Positions 23,062-30,002 of a DNA stretch of 30,002 nucleotides are shown here, in pieces. The translations under genes were made by a program, and so were the position numbers. A model generated the notes under the pieces. The model was not told where the DNA came from. It made no database searches and saw only the letters and a list, made by a program, of their open reading frames with translations. The DNA is from VFJL01 sp043752345 (GTDB lineage: Bacteria; Pseudomonadota; Gammaproteobacteria; Burkholderiales; Nitrosomonadaceae): the NCBI GenBank assembly GCA_043752345.1, contig JAYUYT010000066.1:1-30002 (forward strand), written 5' to 3'. Each line of letters opens with the position of its first letter. The first letter of the stretch is position 1.

Positions 23062-23090
23062 TAATTACGAATCATTCTCATTAATTATCA
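23062..23090 (+). promoter_or_regulatory. Fur box upstream of hemP
   Basis: The sequence TAATTACGAATCATTCTCAT (23062-23081), continuing TAATTATCA, reads TGAGAATGATTCGTA on the other strand, a good match to the 7-1-7 Fur consensus TGATAATnATTATCA. It sits 16-44 bp before the hemP ATG, so iron-loaded Fur should repress the genes that follow. Confidence 0.82.
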
Positions 23091-23105
23091 CAAAGAGGCG
23101 CCAAA

Positions 23106-23315
23106 ATGAGTTCAACAGCAGATTCGATACTGGACAAACCAGACACAACTCCGGAGACCGCCGTCGACCGGCGTAAATTCGGCATGCCGAATCAAGACGT
23201 TCCAATATACAGCGACACCCTGTTCACGCAGGGGGACGAAGTGTTTATCCAGCACCAAGGCGCGCAATACCGCCTGCGCCGCACCCGTAACGGCAAGCTG
23301 ATTCTGACAAAATAG
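23106..23315 (+). CDS. hemP: Hemin uptake protein HemP
   Basis: The 69-residue protein ends with the family signature YRLRRTRNGKLILTK, preceded by YSDTLFTQGDEVFIQHQGAQ. HemP is a small Fur-regulated protein usually found beside heme transport genes; in some Betaproteobacteria it acts as an activator needed for expression of heme receptor genes. No heme receptor lies next to it here. It is first behind the Fur box, with a GAGG ribosome binding site, and is followed 19 bp later by bfd. Confidence 0.92.
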   Translation: MSSTADSILDKPDTTPETAVDRRKFGMPNQDVPIYSDTLFTQGDEVFIQHQGAQYRLRRTRNGKLILTK

Positions 23316-23334
23316 TGAACTTGAGGCGCTCATC

Positions 23335-23559
23335 ATGTATATTTGTATTTGCAAAGGTGTAACCGATAGCGCGATCCGCGAAGCCGTCTGCCAAAACGGG
23401 GTTGACCGGATGCGTGATTTGAAGGCCTGCCTGGGCGTGAGCGAGCAATGTGGGATATGCGCTTGCTACGCCAAGGAAGTGCTGGAACAGGCACTGATGC
23501 AGAAAACACTGACGCAGCACCATTCCAAAACCCACTCGTTGATACGAGATCCAGCCTGA
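23335..23559 (+). CDS. bfd: Bacterioferritin-associated ferredoxin
   Basis: A 74-residue [2Fe-2S] protein starting MYICICKGVTDSAIREAV. Four cysteines in the Bfd pattern are visible: CxC (residues 4 and 6) and CxxC in SEQCGICACYAKEVL. Bfd binds bacterioferritin and gives electrons to its heme to release stored iron when iron is low. It lies 10 bp before bfr, its partner, in the Fur-controlled group. Confidence 0.95.
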   Translation: MYICICKGVTDSAIREAVCQNGVDRMRDLKACLGVSEQCGICACYAKEVLEQALMQKTLTQHHSKTHSLIRDPA

Positions 23560-23569
23560 GGAGGCAAAC

Positions 23570-24034
23570 ATGAAAAGCAGCGCAAACATCATTCAGTTGT
23601 TGAACCGTCAATTGCAGCTTGAATTGACCGCCGTCAACCAGTATTTTCTCCATGCCCGCATGTACAAGAACTGGGGATTCAATAGCCTGGGTAAACACGA
23701 GTACGAAGAATCCATCGAAGAAATGAAACATGCCGATGCGCTGATCGAGCGCATCCTGTTTCTGGAGGGACTGCCCAACCTGCAGGAGCTCGGCAAACTT
23801 CTGATCGGCGAGAAAGCCGAGGAATGCGTGGCCTGCGATCTCAAGCTGGAAATGATCTCGCGTGAGGCCCTGGTCCCCGCCATTGCCGCCTGTGAAACTG
23901 CCCAGGATTATGTTTCACGGGAACTGTTCGAGCACATTCTGGAAGACACCGAGAAACATATCGATTTTCTGGAAACTCAACTGGATGTGATGCAAAAAGT
24001 CGGTATCCAGAATTGGCTGCAAAGCCAGATGTAG
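23570..24034 (+). CDS. bfr: Bacterioferritin with altered ferroxidase ligand
   Basis: The 154-residue protein matches heme-containing bacterioferritin (24-subunit iron store). Ferroxidase ligands by E. coli numbering are Glu18 (LELTAVNQYF), Glu51 and His54 (EEMKHAD), Glu94 and His130; the heme ligand Met52 is kept. The sixth ligand, Glu127, is Thr here (EDTEKH against DEEGH in E. coli), with Glu128 next to it. An AGGAGG ribosome binding site precedes the ATG. bfd lies 10 bp upstream. The change could slow or alter iron oxidation, or a neighbouring acid could take over. Confidence 0.95.
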   Translation: MKSSANIIQLLNRQLQLELTAVNQYFLHARMYKNWGFNSLGKHEYEESIEEMKHADALIERILFLEGLPNLQELGKLLIGEKAEECVACDLKLEMISREALVPAIAACETAQDYVSRELFEHILEDTEKHIDFLETQLDVMQKVGIQNWLQSQM

Positions 24035-24142
24035 CTTTATCCGTTGCCGCTGGGTTTCTCCTACGCCAGCGGCATTTCAGCCAGCCACCCCTCCCGGGCA
24101 AGCCAGCCAATTTTTTATTTGACTTGCCAGGGAGCAGGGGCC

Positions 24143-24898
24143 GTGAATCAGCCAGAAACAACCACCTCGAGTGGCGCTATTCTTTTTCCGCTTGCGGATC
24201 CGGCTCGCACCGGTGAGTTGCTGTCAGCCTGCCTGCACGGTGTGGCAGCCCTATCCCATCACCTGCAGCACACTCCGCTTTCCGTCAGTTTGCAGAAACT
24301 GCTGGACAGCAAAATCAGCGGCATCCTCAAGAAACTCTTCGCGACCAACGAAATCCCTCTGCTGTGGCGCGAACTGCCGCTGAGAAAAACGCACCCGGCA
24401 GGCGGAGTCCGGGGCACGCCTGACCCAAACTGGGCAAAGCTCATCAAGACTGCCGTAGCATCTTCCCCGGCAGATCGCCCGGATCATAATGCTCGTGCCG
24501 AAAAACTATCCGGCTGCTGTGGCGATTCTGACCTCGCAGGGCGCCGCGTCCTGTGCGTGGGGGGACGTGCCGCGCTCTACCCGGAGTATCGCCGCGCAGT
24601 GGAAACCACGGGCGGCAGTTTGCTGATTTATCGCGGCGACCAGCAGCACGACCCGGATTGTCTGCCCGCACTGCTCGCTTGCGCCGATGCACTGCTCTGT
24701 CCGGTCGACTGCGTCAATCACGCTGCCTATTTTGCCGTAAAGCGCTACTGTGAACATTCCGGCAAGCCCTGTGCATTACTGGAGCGTTCCGATCTGCCCA
24801 CCTTTCGCAAAGGAGTGGCAGTGCTGGCTGCATCGGCCACCACGACCCCAGCAATTCCATTACCCAACCAACGGCAGGCCAGGTATGTCACCAATTGA
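24143..24898 (+). CDS. DUF2325 domain protein
   Basis: The 251-residue protein has a variable N-terminal half with an LHGVAALSHHLQHTPLSV segment and, from about residue 135, the DUF2325 domain: RRVLCVGGRAALYPEYRRAV, LLIYRGDQQ, ADALLCPVDCVNHAAYFAVK and LERSDLPTFRKGV. The domain has a Rossmann-like fold and no known activity. The GTG at 24143 has a GGAG site upstream and starts where the conserved part begins; a longer frame to 24044 lacks a site. Position between bfr and a siderophore receptor suggests a role in iron handling, but that is inference. Confidence 0.83.
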   Translation: MNQPETTTSSGAILFPLADPARTGELLSACLHGVAALSHHLQHTPLSVSLQKLLDSKISGILKKLFATNEIPLLWRELPLRKTHPAGGVRGTPDPNWAKLIKTAVASSPADRPDHNARAEKLSGCCGDSDLAGRRVLCVGGRAALYPEYRRAVETTGGSLLIYRGDQQHDPDCLPALLACADALLCPVDCVNHAAYFAVKRYCEHSGKPCALLERSDLPTFRKGVAVLAASATTTPAIPLPNQRQARYVTN

Positions 24899-25019
24899 AA
24901 TCGCATATGCCGAAACTTTTTATTCCGTTGCCGCATGGCAGCGGGTTTCCCATCCGCTAGCCAGCATATGTGTGCGCAAGCCAGCCTTTGACTTGACATT
25001 AACATCTTGCGGAGAAACA

Positions 25020-27479
25020 ATGCGCACCCTTAGCACCACACACTCAAAATCGGCACAAAAGCACGCCGCTGTCCAAGCTCGACGCAGTCATTGCAAGACC
25101 CGATTCGCAGTCGCATTGCACGGCGCGTTAATCTGCTTCGGGGTAACCGCGATGCTTCCACCCCAGAATACCCATGCAGCGACAACCCTCGTTGCCAGCA
25201 ATACCCTACAGGCGTTCAGCATTTCTGCAGGCTCGCTGGAAGATGCGCTCAATCGTTTTGCCAGACAGACGGGCATCAAGCTTTCCTTTGATGCTGCTGA
25301 GGTAAAAGGAATATTGACACATGGATTAAACGGCAGTTTCTCCATTCAGGATGGGTTGAACCACCTATTAGCTGGAAGCAGTCTGCAAGCAACGCTGCAA
25401 GCCGATGGTTATTCCGTGAAAAAATCACCCGTAGCCTCCTCCGATACAGAACCGGCCGTCAACGTGACTATGCTGCCCGTTGTCAAGGTGGCGGCAAGCA
25501 CCATGGGGGGCTATGCTGCCGCGTACAGCACCACTGCAACCAAAACCAATACGCTGTTGCGCGATGTACCGCAATCCATAACGGTGGTGACGCGCGAACT
25601 GATCAGGGATCAATCCATGCAGAGCATGGCTGACGTGGCGCGCTACGTGCCGGGCGTGGGTGTATCACAAGGCGAAGGCAATCGCGATGCGCTGGTTTTC
25701 CGCGGCAATCGATCAACCGGAGATTTTTTTACTGACGGCGTGCGCGATGACGTTCAATATTTTCGCGACCTCTACAACGTCGAACGAGTCGAAGTGCTGA
25801 AGGGTGCCAACGGAATGATTTTTGGTCGCGGCGGCTCGGGTGGCGTGATTAACCGGGTGACCAAGCAGGCCGGCTGGGACCCGGTCCGTGAATTCTCGTT
25901 CGAAGGAGGGTCTTACGACAAGAAACGACTGGCAGTTGACGTCGGTCAGGGCATTAACGATGTAGCTGCTGTCCGTTTCAATTCCATGTACGAGAATTCA
26001 GGCAGCTATCGTAACGGCGTGAATCTGGAGCGTTTTGGCATCAGCCCTACCGTCACGCTTAAGCCTAGCCACCGTACCAACATTGTCCTGGGCATGGAAC
26101 ACTTCCAGGATCACCGCACTTCCGATCGCGGCATCCCATCCTTTAATGGGGCGCCCGTCAACACCAGTCCATCGACATTCTTTGGCGATCCCCGGCGTAG
26201 CAAGGCGGATGTTACGGTCACATCATTCAACTCGCTGATTGAGCATAAATTTGATTCTGGAATCAACTTCCGTAACCGTACCAACTATGCGATGTACGAC
26301 AAGTATTATCAGAATGTATTTGCGAATTCCGCTGTCAACAATGCGGGAAATTTAAATCTTGCTGCTTACAATGATACGTCTACCCGCGACAACTTCTTCA
26401 ACCAGACAGATTTCTCGTATACCCTTAATACAGGGCCGATTAAACACACACTGGCAGTGGGTGTGGAAGTGGGTCGTCAGGTAACGGATAACGTCCGCCG
26501 GAATGGCACTTTCAGTAATGGTTTGACTTCGCTGACTGTGCCCCTCAGCAACCCGATCACTTCAGACCCCATCACCTTTGCTACAAGAACTGCGGATGCG
26601 GATAACCATAGCGTCACAAAAATCACCTCGGTCTACATACAAGACCAGATTGTGCTGTTGCCTCAGTTACAGGCAATTGTCGGCGTGCGCTATGACCGGT
26701 TTGAAGTGGACTTCTTCAAAAGAAATACCGGCACTCACATAAAAACCGACGATGGTCTGCTCTCGCCACGCTTCGGACTCATTTATAAACCGATCGAGCC
26801 AGTTTCTGTTTATACCAGCTATAGTCAAGCTTTTGCACCACGCGCAGCCGAACAACTTACCGGGCTGACAGTCACCAACGCAACGCTTGTTCCGGAAAAA
26901 TTCACGAATGTGGAAGCGGGCATCAAGTGGGATGTCCTTCCCAACCTGGCTTTGACCACTGCGGTATTTCAGATAGACCGTACCAACGTAATCAGTGTCG
27001 ACCCAAACAATGCGGCAGCAACCTTTTTAACCAAGGGCCAGCGTGTGCAGGGCGTTGAAGCGGGTATAAGCGGTCAGATTACCTCGGCATGGCGCGTCAT
27101 GGGAGGGTATGCCTTTCAGGATGGTGAACTCCTCAGCACGCTGAACACCGCAACCGCCAAAAATGGCGCAACTTTGGCAGAGCTTCCCCGGCATACGTTC
27201 TCAATGTGGAACCGCTATGACTTTACACCGATGTGGGGTGCAGCATTTGGCGTGATCCATCGTAGCGACATGTTTGCCTCGCTTGATAATAAGGTCGTAG
27301 CACAGGACTTCACCCGAGTGGATGCCGCAATATTCGCCAGAATTGATAAGCGCCTGCGTTTCCAGGTGAATATTGAAAACCTGCTCAACACCAAATATAT
27401 CGCAGCCGTCCATAACAACAATAACATGACACCAGGCTCCCCTATAGCTGTGCGCGCATCGGTGATATTTAATTTCTAG
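25020..27479 (+). CDS. TonB-dependent siderophore receptor with N-terminal STN signalling domain
   Basis: The 819-residue protein begins MRTLSTTHSK with a GGAG site 6 nt upstream. A long signal region (VALHGALICFGVTAMLPPQ, cleavage near ATHAA) is followed by an STN domain (LQAFSISAGSLEDALNRFAR to LNHLLAGSSLQATLQADGYS). The plug then shows LLRDVPQSITVVTRELI, VLVFRGNRS-type motif, VERVEVLKGANGMIFGRGGS and GGVINRVTK; a barrel ends in ASVIFNF with terminal phenylalanine. It belongs to the FhuE/FpvA/FoxA ferric-siderophore group. The STN domain normally contacts a FecR-type anti-sigma factor, but no fecIR pair is in the window. The multicopper oxidase frame starts at the next base after its stop. 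Confidence 0.93.
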   Translation: MRTLSTTHSKSAQKHAAVQARRSHCKTRFAVALHGALICFGVTAMLPPQNTHAATTLVASNTLQAFSISAGSLEDALNRFARQTGIKLSFDAAEVKGILTHGLNGSFSIQDGLNHLLAGSSLQATLQADGYSVKKSPVASSDTEPAVNVTMLPVVKVAASTMGGYAAAYSTTATKTNTLLRDVPQSITVVTRELIRDQSMQSMADVARYVPGVGVSQGEGNRDALVFRGNRSTGDFFTDGVRDDVQYFRDLYNVERVEVLKGANGMIFGRGGSGGVINRVTKQAGWDPVREFSFEGGSYDKKRLAVDVGQGINDVAAVRFNSMYENSGSYRNGVNLERFGISPTVTLKPSHRTNIVLGMEHFQDHRTSDRGIPSFNGAPVNTSPSTFFGDPRRSKADVTVTSFNSLIEHKFDSGINFRNRTNYAMYDKYYQNVFANSAVNNAGNLNLAAYNDTSTRDNFFNQTDFSYTLNTGPIKHTLAVGVEVGRQVTDNVRRNGTFSNGLTSLTVPLSNPITSDPITFATRTADADNHSVTKITSVYIQDQIVLLPQLQAIVGVRYDRFEVDFFKRNTGTHIKTDDGLLSPRFGLIYKPIEPVSVYTSYSQAFAPRAAEQLTGLTVTNATLVPEKFTNVEAGIKWDVLPNLALTTAVFQIDRTNVISVDPNNAAATFLTKGQRVQGVEAGISGQITSAWRVMGGYAFQDGELLSTLNTATAKNGATLAELPRHTFSMWNRYDFTPMWGAAFGVIHRSDMFASLDNKVVAQDFTRVDAAIFARIDKRLRFQVNIENLLNTKYIAAVHNNNNMTPGSPIAVRASVIFNF

Positions 27480-28610
27480 ATGATCTACGTCACCCGGATC
27501 GGCGACTTCCCACTCAATCGAAACAACAAAATGAACACAATCCCAAGAAAAGAATTACATGCCGGATTTCTATTACCGCAACCGCTTCGTTACCGAAGCA
27601 TGGCGGGCACGGAAATGGATAGGAAGACGCCAGTCGGTCCGATCCGGGGCAAGATTGCCACCCTGCTGGTTTTCATACTCGGCATCGGCTGTGCGCTTCC
27701 GGTGCAGGCAGCGGTGAGGGAATACTGGATCGCTGCGGAAAAGGTCTCCTGGAATTACGCTCCTTCCGGGCAGAACCTGATCGAACCTGCCGATGGCCTC
27801 GGGGTGTGGGGGCAAACGCTGGCATATACCAAATACCGCTATATTGGTTACAGCGATGGCAGCTATGCCACTCCTTTGCCACAACCTGCGTCGATGGGCA
27901 TATTGGGGCCGCAGTTGCGCGCTGTGGTGGGAGACACCATCAAGGTCCATTTTCTGAACCGGACAGACCGGCCGCTGTCCATGCACCCGCACGGGGTGCG
28001 CTACGACAAAGACAACGAAGGTGCAGATGGCGGCGCCGGTGCAAGCGTAGCGCCGGGAGCACGCTATATCTACACTTGGGTCGCGGATGCAGCCACCGGC
28101 CCGGGGCCGGCTGATCCTTCATCGATCGTCTGGCTCTACCATTCGCATGTCATGGGCGAGGAAGAAACCAACCTCGGCCTGATCGGCACTCTCGTTATCA
28201 CACGCAAAGGCATGGCACGTTCTGCGTCGAATCCCATGCCGCGGGACGTGGATCAGGAATTCACCACACTTTTCATGATCTTCAACGAGGAAGATGGCAA
28301 GGAGAGCGGGCTGAAGCACACCATCAACGGCCGCATTTTTGGCAACCTCATGGGCTACGAAACCAGCCTGGGTAAACGGGTTCGCTGGCATGTCGTTGCG
28401 TTGGGTAACGAACAGGACAACCACACCGTGCATTGGCATGGGCAGACAGTGCTTGCTCACGGCCGCCGCACTGACGTGGTGGAAGTGTTGCCCGCCAGCA
28501 TGGTATCGGTCGACATGGTGCCGCGTTCACCCGGTGATTGGCTGCTGCACTGCCACGTCAGCGACCACATGCTCGCGGGGATGTCCACCCGCTGGCGCGT
28601 GTTACCGTAA
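27480..28610 (+). CDS. Two-domain ceruloplasmin-like multicopper oxidase, exported
   Basis: The largest frame is 376 residues, but a typical signal peptide begins only at the ATG at 27615 (MDRKTPVGPIRGK, IATLLVFILGIGCALPVQA), giving 331 residues; ATGs at 27531 and 27600 are also possible and none has a strong ribosome site. Domain 1 has HPHGVRYDKDNEGA and VWLYHSHVMGEEETNLGLIG. Domain 2 has NHTVHWHGQT and LLHCHVSDHMLAGM. Type 1 copper ligands (Cys, His, Met) occur only in domain 2; HSH replaces HCH in domain 1, so this looks like a two-domain type B enzyme acting as a trimer in the periplasm. Domain 1 closely resembles ceruloplasmin and hephaestin, and it directly follows an iron receptor, so ferroxidase activity is plausible; phenol or nitrogen-oxide chemistry cannot be excluded. 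Confidence 0.9.
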   Translation: MIYVTRIGDFPLNRNNKMNTIPRKELHAGFLLPQPLRYRSMAGTEMDRKTPVGPIRGKIATLLVFILGIGCALPVQAAVREYWIAAEKVSWNYAPSGQNLIEPADGLGVWGQTLAYTKYRYIGYSDGSYATPLPQPASMGILGPQLRAVVGDTIKVHFLNRTDRPLSMHPHGVRYDKDNEGADGGAGASVAPGARYIYTWVADAATGPGPADPSSIVWLYHSHVMGEEETNLGLIGTLVITRKGMARSASNPMPRDVDQEFTTLFMIFNEEDGKESGLKHTINGRIFGNLMGYETSLGKRVRWHVVALGNEQDNHTVHWHGQTVLAHGRRTDVVEVLPASMVSVDMVPRSPGDWLLHCHVSDHMLAGMSTRWRVLP

Positions 28611-28633
28611 CAGCAAGTATCTATAATAATAAA

Positions 28634-28666
28634 AAACCCAGACATTTAAAGAGCATATCTGGGTTT
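28634..28666. terminator. Bidirectional rho-independent terminator
   Basis: AAACCCAGA (28634-28642) pairs with TCTGGGTTT (28658-28666), with T-rich sequence on one side and an A-run on the other. It serves the converging multicopper oxidase (plus) and ssb (minus) genes. Confidence 0.88.
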
Positions 28667-28692
28667 GTTTACAATACTACAATGGGTATATT

Positions 28693-29148
28693 CTAGAATG
28701 GAATGTCGTCGTCCATGTCGTCAAACCCGCTGCCACTTTTGGCGGCGGCTGGTTTGGCTGATGCACTGGCCGAGGCACCCTCTTCCCGGTCCACTACTTC
28801 GAAACTGCTGCTGCCGGGCTTGCTGCCCAGCATCTTCATGTCGCTCGCAATGATCTCGGTGGTATAGCGCTCCACACCCGCCTTGTCGGTCCACTTGCGT
28901 GTTTCCAGCCGTCCTTCGACGTACACCGGCCGGCCTTTTTTCAAGTACTCTCCGGCGATCTCGGCCAGCTTGCGATAAAACGTGACACGATGCCATTCGG
29001 TCTTTTCCTGCTTCTCACCGCTTTTGTCTTTCCAGTTTTCGGTAGTGGCCAGAGTGATGTTGGTCACCGCCTCGCCATTGGGCATGTAACGGGTCTCGGG
29101 GTCTTTGCCCAGATTACCGATGAGTATGACTTTGTTAACTGATGCCAT
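28693..29148 (-). CDS. ssb: Single-stranded DNA-binding protein
   Basis: The 151-residue protein has the OB fold (VNKVILIGNLGKDPETRYMP, FYRKLAEIAGEYLKKGRPVY, EGRLETRKWTDKAG) and a flexible linker ending in the acidic tail DDMDDDIPF that recruits repair and replication proteins. It binds single-stranded DNA as a tetramer. Its ATG directly abuts the stop of the upstream MFS gene (TAA-ATG), so translation is probably coupled. A bidirectional terminator follows. Confidence 0.98.
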   Translation of the reverse strand: MASVNKVILIGNLGKDPETRYMPNGEAVTNITLATTENWKDKSGEKQEKTEWHRVTFYRKLAEIAGEYLKKGRPVYVEGRLETRKWTDKAGVERYTTEIIASDMKMLGSKPGSSSFEVVDREEGASASASAKPAAAKSGSGFDDMDDDIPF

Positions 29149-30002
29149 TTACGCTTCTCCCCCTAATAATTGAACAACCCGCTCTTCGTCAAAACCCTGC
29201 ATATCTACTTTCAGGTAAGCCACCCTTTCGCTCGCCAGCACCAGCGCCTCACGCACACCGGGTAGCGCTGCCAGTTCGCGCGACAGACCACTGGCCCTAC
29301 CCGTATCCATTTCCTGCACATGATACATCCTGGTGCGCACAGCAGCAGGTGCTTTCATAGTGGCGGCAAGCACCAGCCATAATGCCAGTAGAATGCCACA
29401 GAATGCAAATAGCGCAGACCCCCCGTAGTTGCCGTAAAGATAGCCGCCTGCGGTGGCGCCGGTAAAAGCGCCAAGAAATTGTACGCTGCTATAGACGCCA
29501 ATGGCGGTGCCCTTCGCGCCGACCGGCGCAATCTTGGAAATAAGCGACGGCAAACTTGCTTCCAGCAGGTTGAATGCGGCAAAGAATACCAGCAATGCCG
29601 CTGCCGTGCCCCACACCGAATCGAGCGCCAGCGCCAGCAGCACTTGGCTCACCAGCAGCAGTGCCACAGCCACGGTAAACACCGGCTTAAGCTTGGCTTT
29701 CTTTTCCGCATAAATAATTGCTGGAACAATCAGCAGCATGGAGATGAGCAGCACCGGCAAATATATCTGCCAGTGCTGATCTGCCGCTAGCCCGGCTTGA
29801 CGCAAAGACAATGGCACCACCAACCACAACGCCATCAGCACTGCATGCAATGCAAATACACCAAAATCCAGCCGCAGCAGTTCGGGATTGCGCAGCACAT
29901 TGTGGAAACGCCCGGCAGAAGCCTCGGTATCGGAATGGAAACGGCTGACCAGCGGATCGGGAATGACCTTGTACACCACCCCCATCGCCAGCAATGCCAG
30001 CA
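29149..30002 (-). CDS. MFS transporter (YajR-like), N-terminus beyond window edge
   Basis: The frame is open to the window end, so only the last 284 codons are seen. About six or seven membrane segments are present (for example FGVFALHAVLMALWLVVPL, IYLPVLLISMLLIVPAIIY, VFTVAVALLLVSQVLLAL), then a short soluble C-terminal domain: RELAALPGVREALVLASERV, AYLKVDMQGFD. That ending resembles the YAM domain of YajR, an inner-membrane proton-driven exporter of unknown substrate. In Betaproteobacteria such an MFS gene often lies between uvrA and ssb, which fits the placement here. Confidence 0.9.
   Translation of the reverse strand, partial: LALLAMGVVYKVIPDPLVSRFHSDTEASAGRFHNVLRNPELLRLDFGVFALHAVLMALWLVVPLSLRQAGLAADQHWQIYLPVLLISMLLIVPAIIYAEKKAKLKPVFTVAVALLLVSQVLLALALDSVWGTAAALLVFFAAFNLLEASLPSLISKIAPVGAKGTAIGVYSSVQFLGAFTGATAGGYLYGNYGGSALFAFCGILLALWLVLAATMKAPAAVRTRMYHVQEMDTGRASGLSRELAALPGVREALVLASERVAYLKVDMQGFDEERVVQLLGGEA

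Noticed and set aside
24750..25019. N-terminal extension of the siderophore receptor by 90 residues
   Set aside because: It overlaps the DUF2325 gene end and would bury the signal peptide; the ATG at 25020 has a GGAG site.
1..30002. CRISPR arrays, tRNA or rRNA genes, prophage or toxin-antitoxin genes
   Set aside because: I looked for regularly spaced repeats, tRNA-like cloverleaf motifs, rRNA segments and phage or toxin families and found none that I can support.

Overview
The window looks like a chromosomal segment of an autotrophic betaproteobacterium, probably in or near the Nitrosomonadales. The evidence is a red-type form I RuBisCO with CbbX and a divergent CbbR, the FmdB-DUF502-AspS-NudB-endonuclease-ClsB gene order usual in Betaproteobacteria, a betaproteobacterial-style 6S RNA downstream of zapA, and housekeeping proteins of that type. 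Genus and energy source cannot be settled from this sequence.

Layout. 1-1598: a BtuB-like TonB-dependent receptor (minus strand, cut by the window edge) behind a cobalamin riboswitch and a REP-like hairpin. 2142-3479: a sigma70-type promoter, a ZapB-like coiled-coil gene overlapping zapA, a 6S RNA with terminator, and an EVE-domain gene. 3530-4327: a TauE/SafE permease. 4392-6683 (minus): cbbY, purE, purC. 6763-12735: Calvin-cycle block with cbbL-cbbS-cbbX-unknown gene-aldolase/Dabb fusion on the minus strand and cbbR divergent. 12736-14495: an IS3-type relic and a DUF3422 gene. 14697-22301 (minus): fmdB, DUF502, aspS, nudB, nadA, endonuclease-family gene, clsB, tsaC. 22468-22881 (minus): arfB. 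23062-28610 (plus): an iron block of Fur box, hemP, bfd, bfr, DUF2325, TonB siderophore receptor and a two-domain multicopper oxidase. 28634-30002 (minus): terminator, ssb and an edge-truncated YajR-like MFS transporter.

The main result is structural. The whole Calvin block plus the IS relic and DUF3422 gene lies between two direct repeats of about 250 bp (6505-6760 and 14522-14768, about 93% identical over the part I compared base by base). Each repeat is the junction of tsaC 3' end and cbbY 5' end. At the right copy tsaC is intact and cbbY is a 5' stump; at the left copy cbbY is intact and tsaC is a 24-codon 3' stump. This is the arrangement expected if a circular DNA carrying the RuBisCO genes integrated by one homologous crossover into an ancestral tsaC-cbbY operon. 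Recombination between the repeats would release a circle of about 8.0 kb and restore that operon.

Within the block, cbbX seems to have an N-terminal frameshift, the class II aldolase carries a C-terminal Dabb domain, and one gene between cbbX and the aldolase belongs to no family I recognise. CbbX (RuBisCO activase) and CbbY (removal of inhibitory xylulose-1,5-bisphosphate) would both serve the red-type RuBisCO, so the insertion placed the CO2-fixation genes directly upstream of a resident cbbY. The iron block couples uptake (HemP, siderophore receptor), storage (Bfr, Bfd) and a ceruloplasmin-like copper oxidase behind one visible Fur site.
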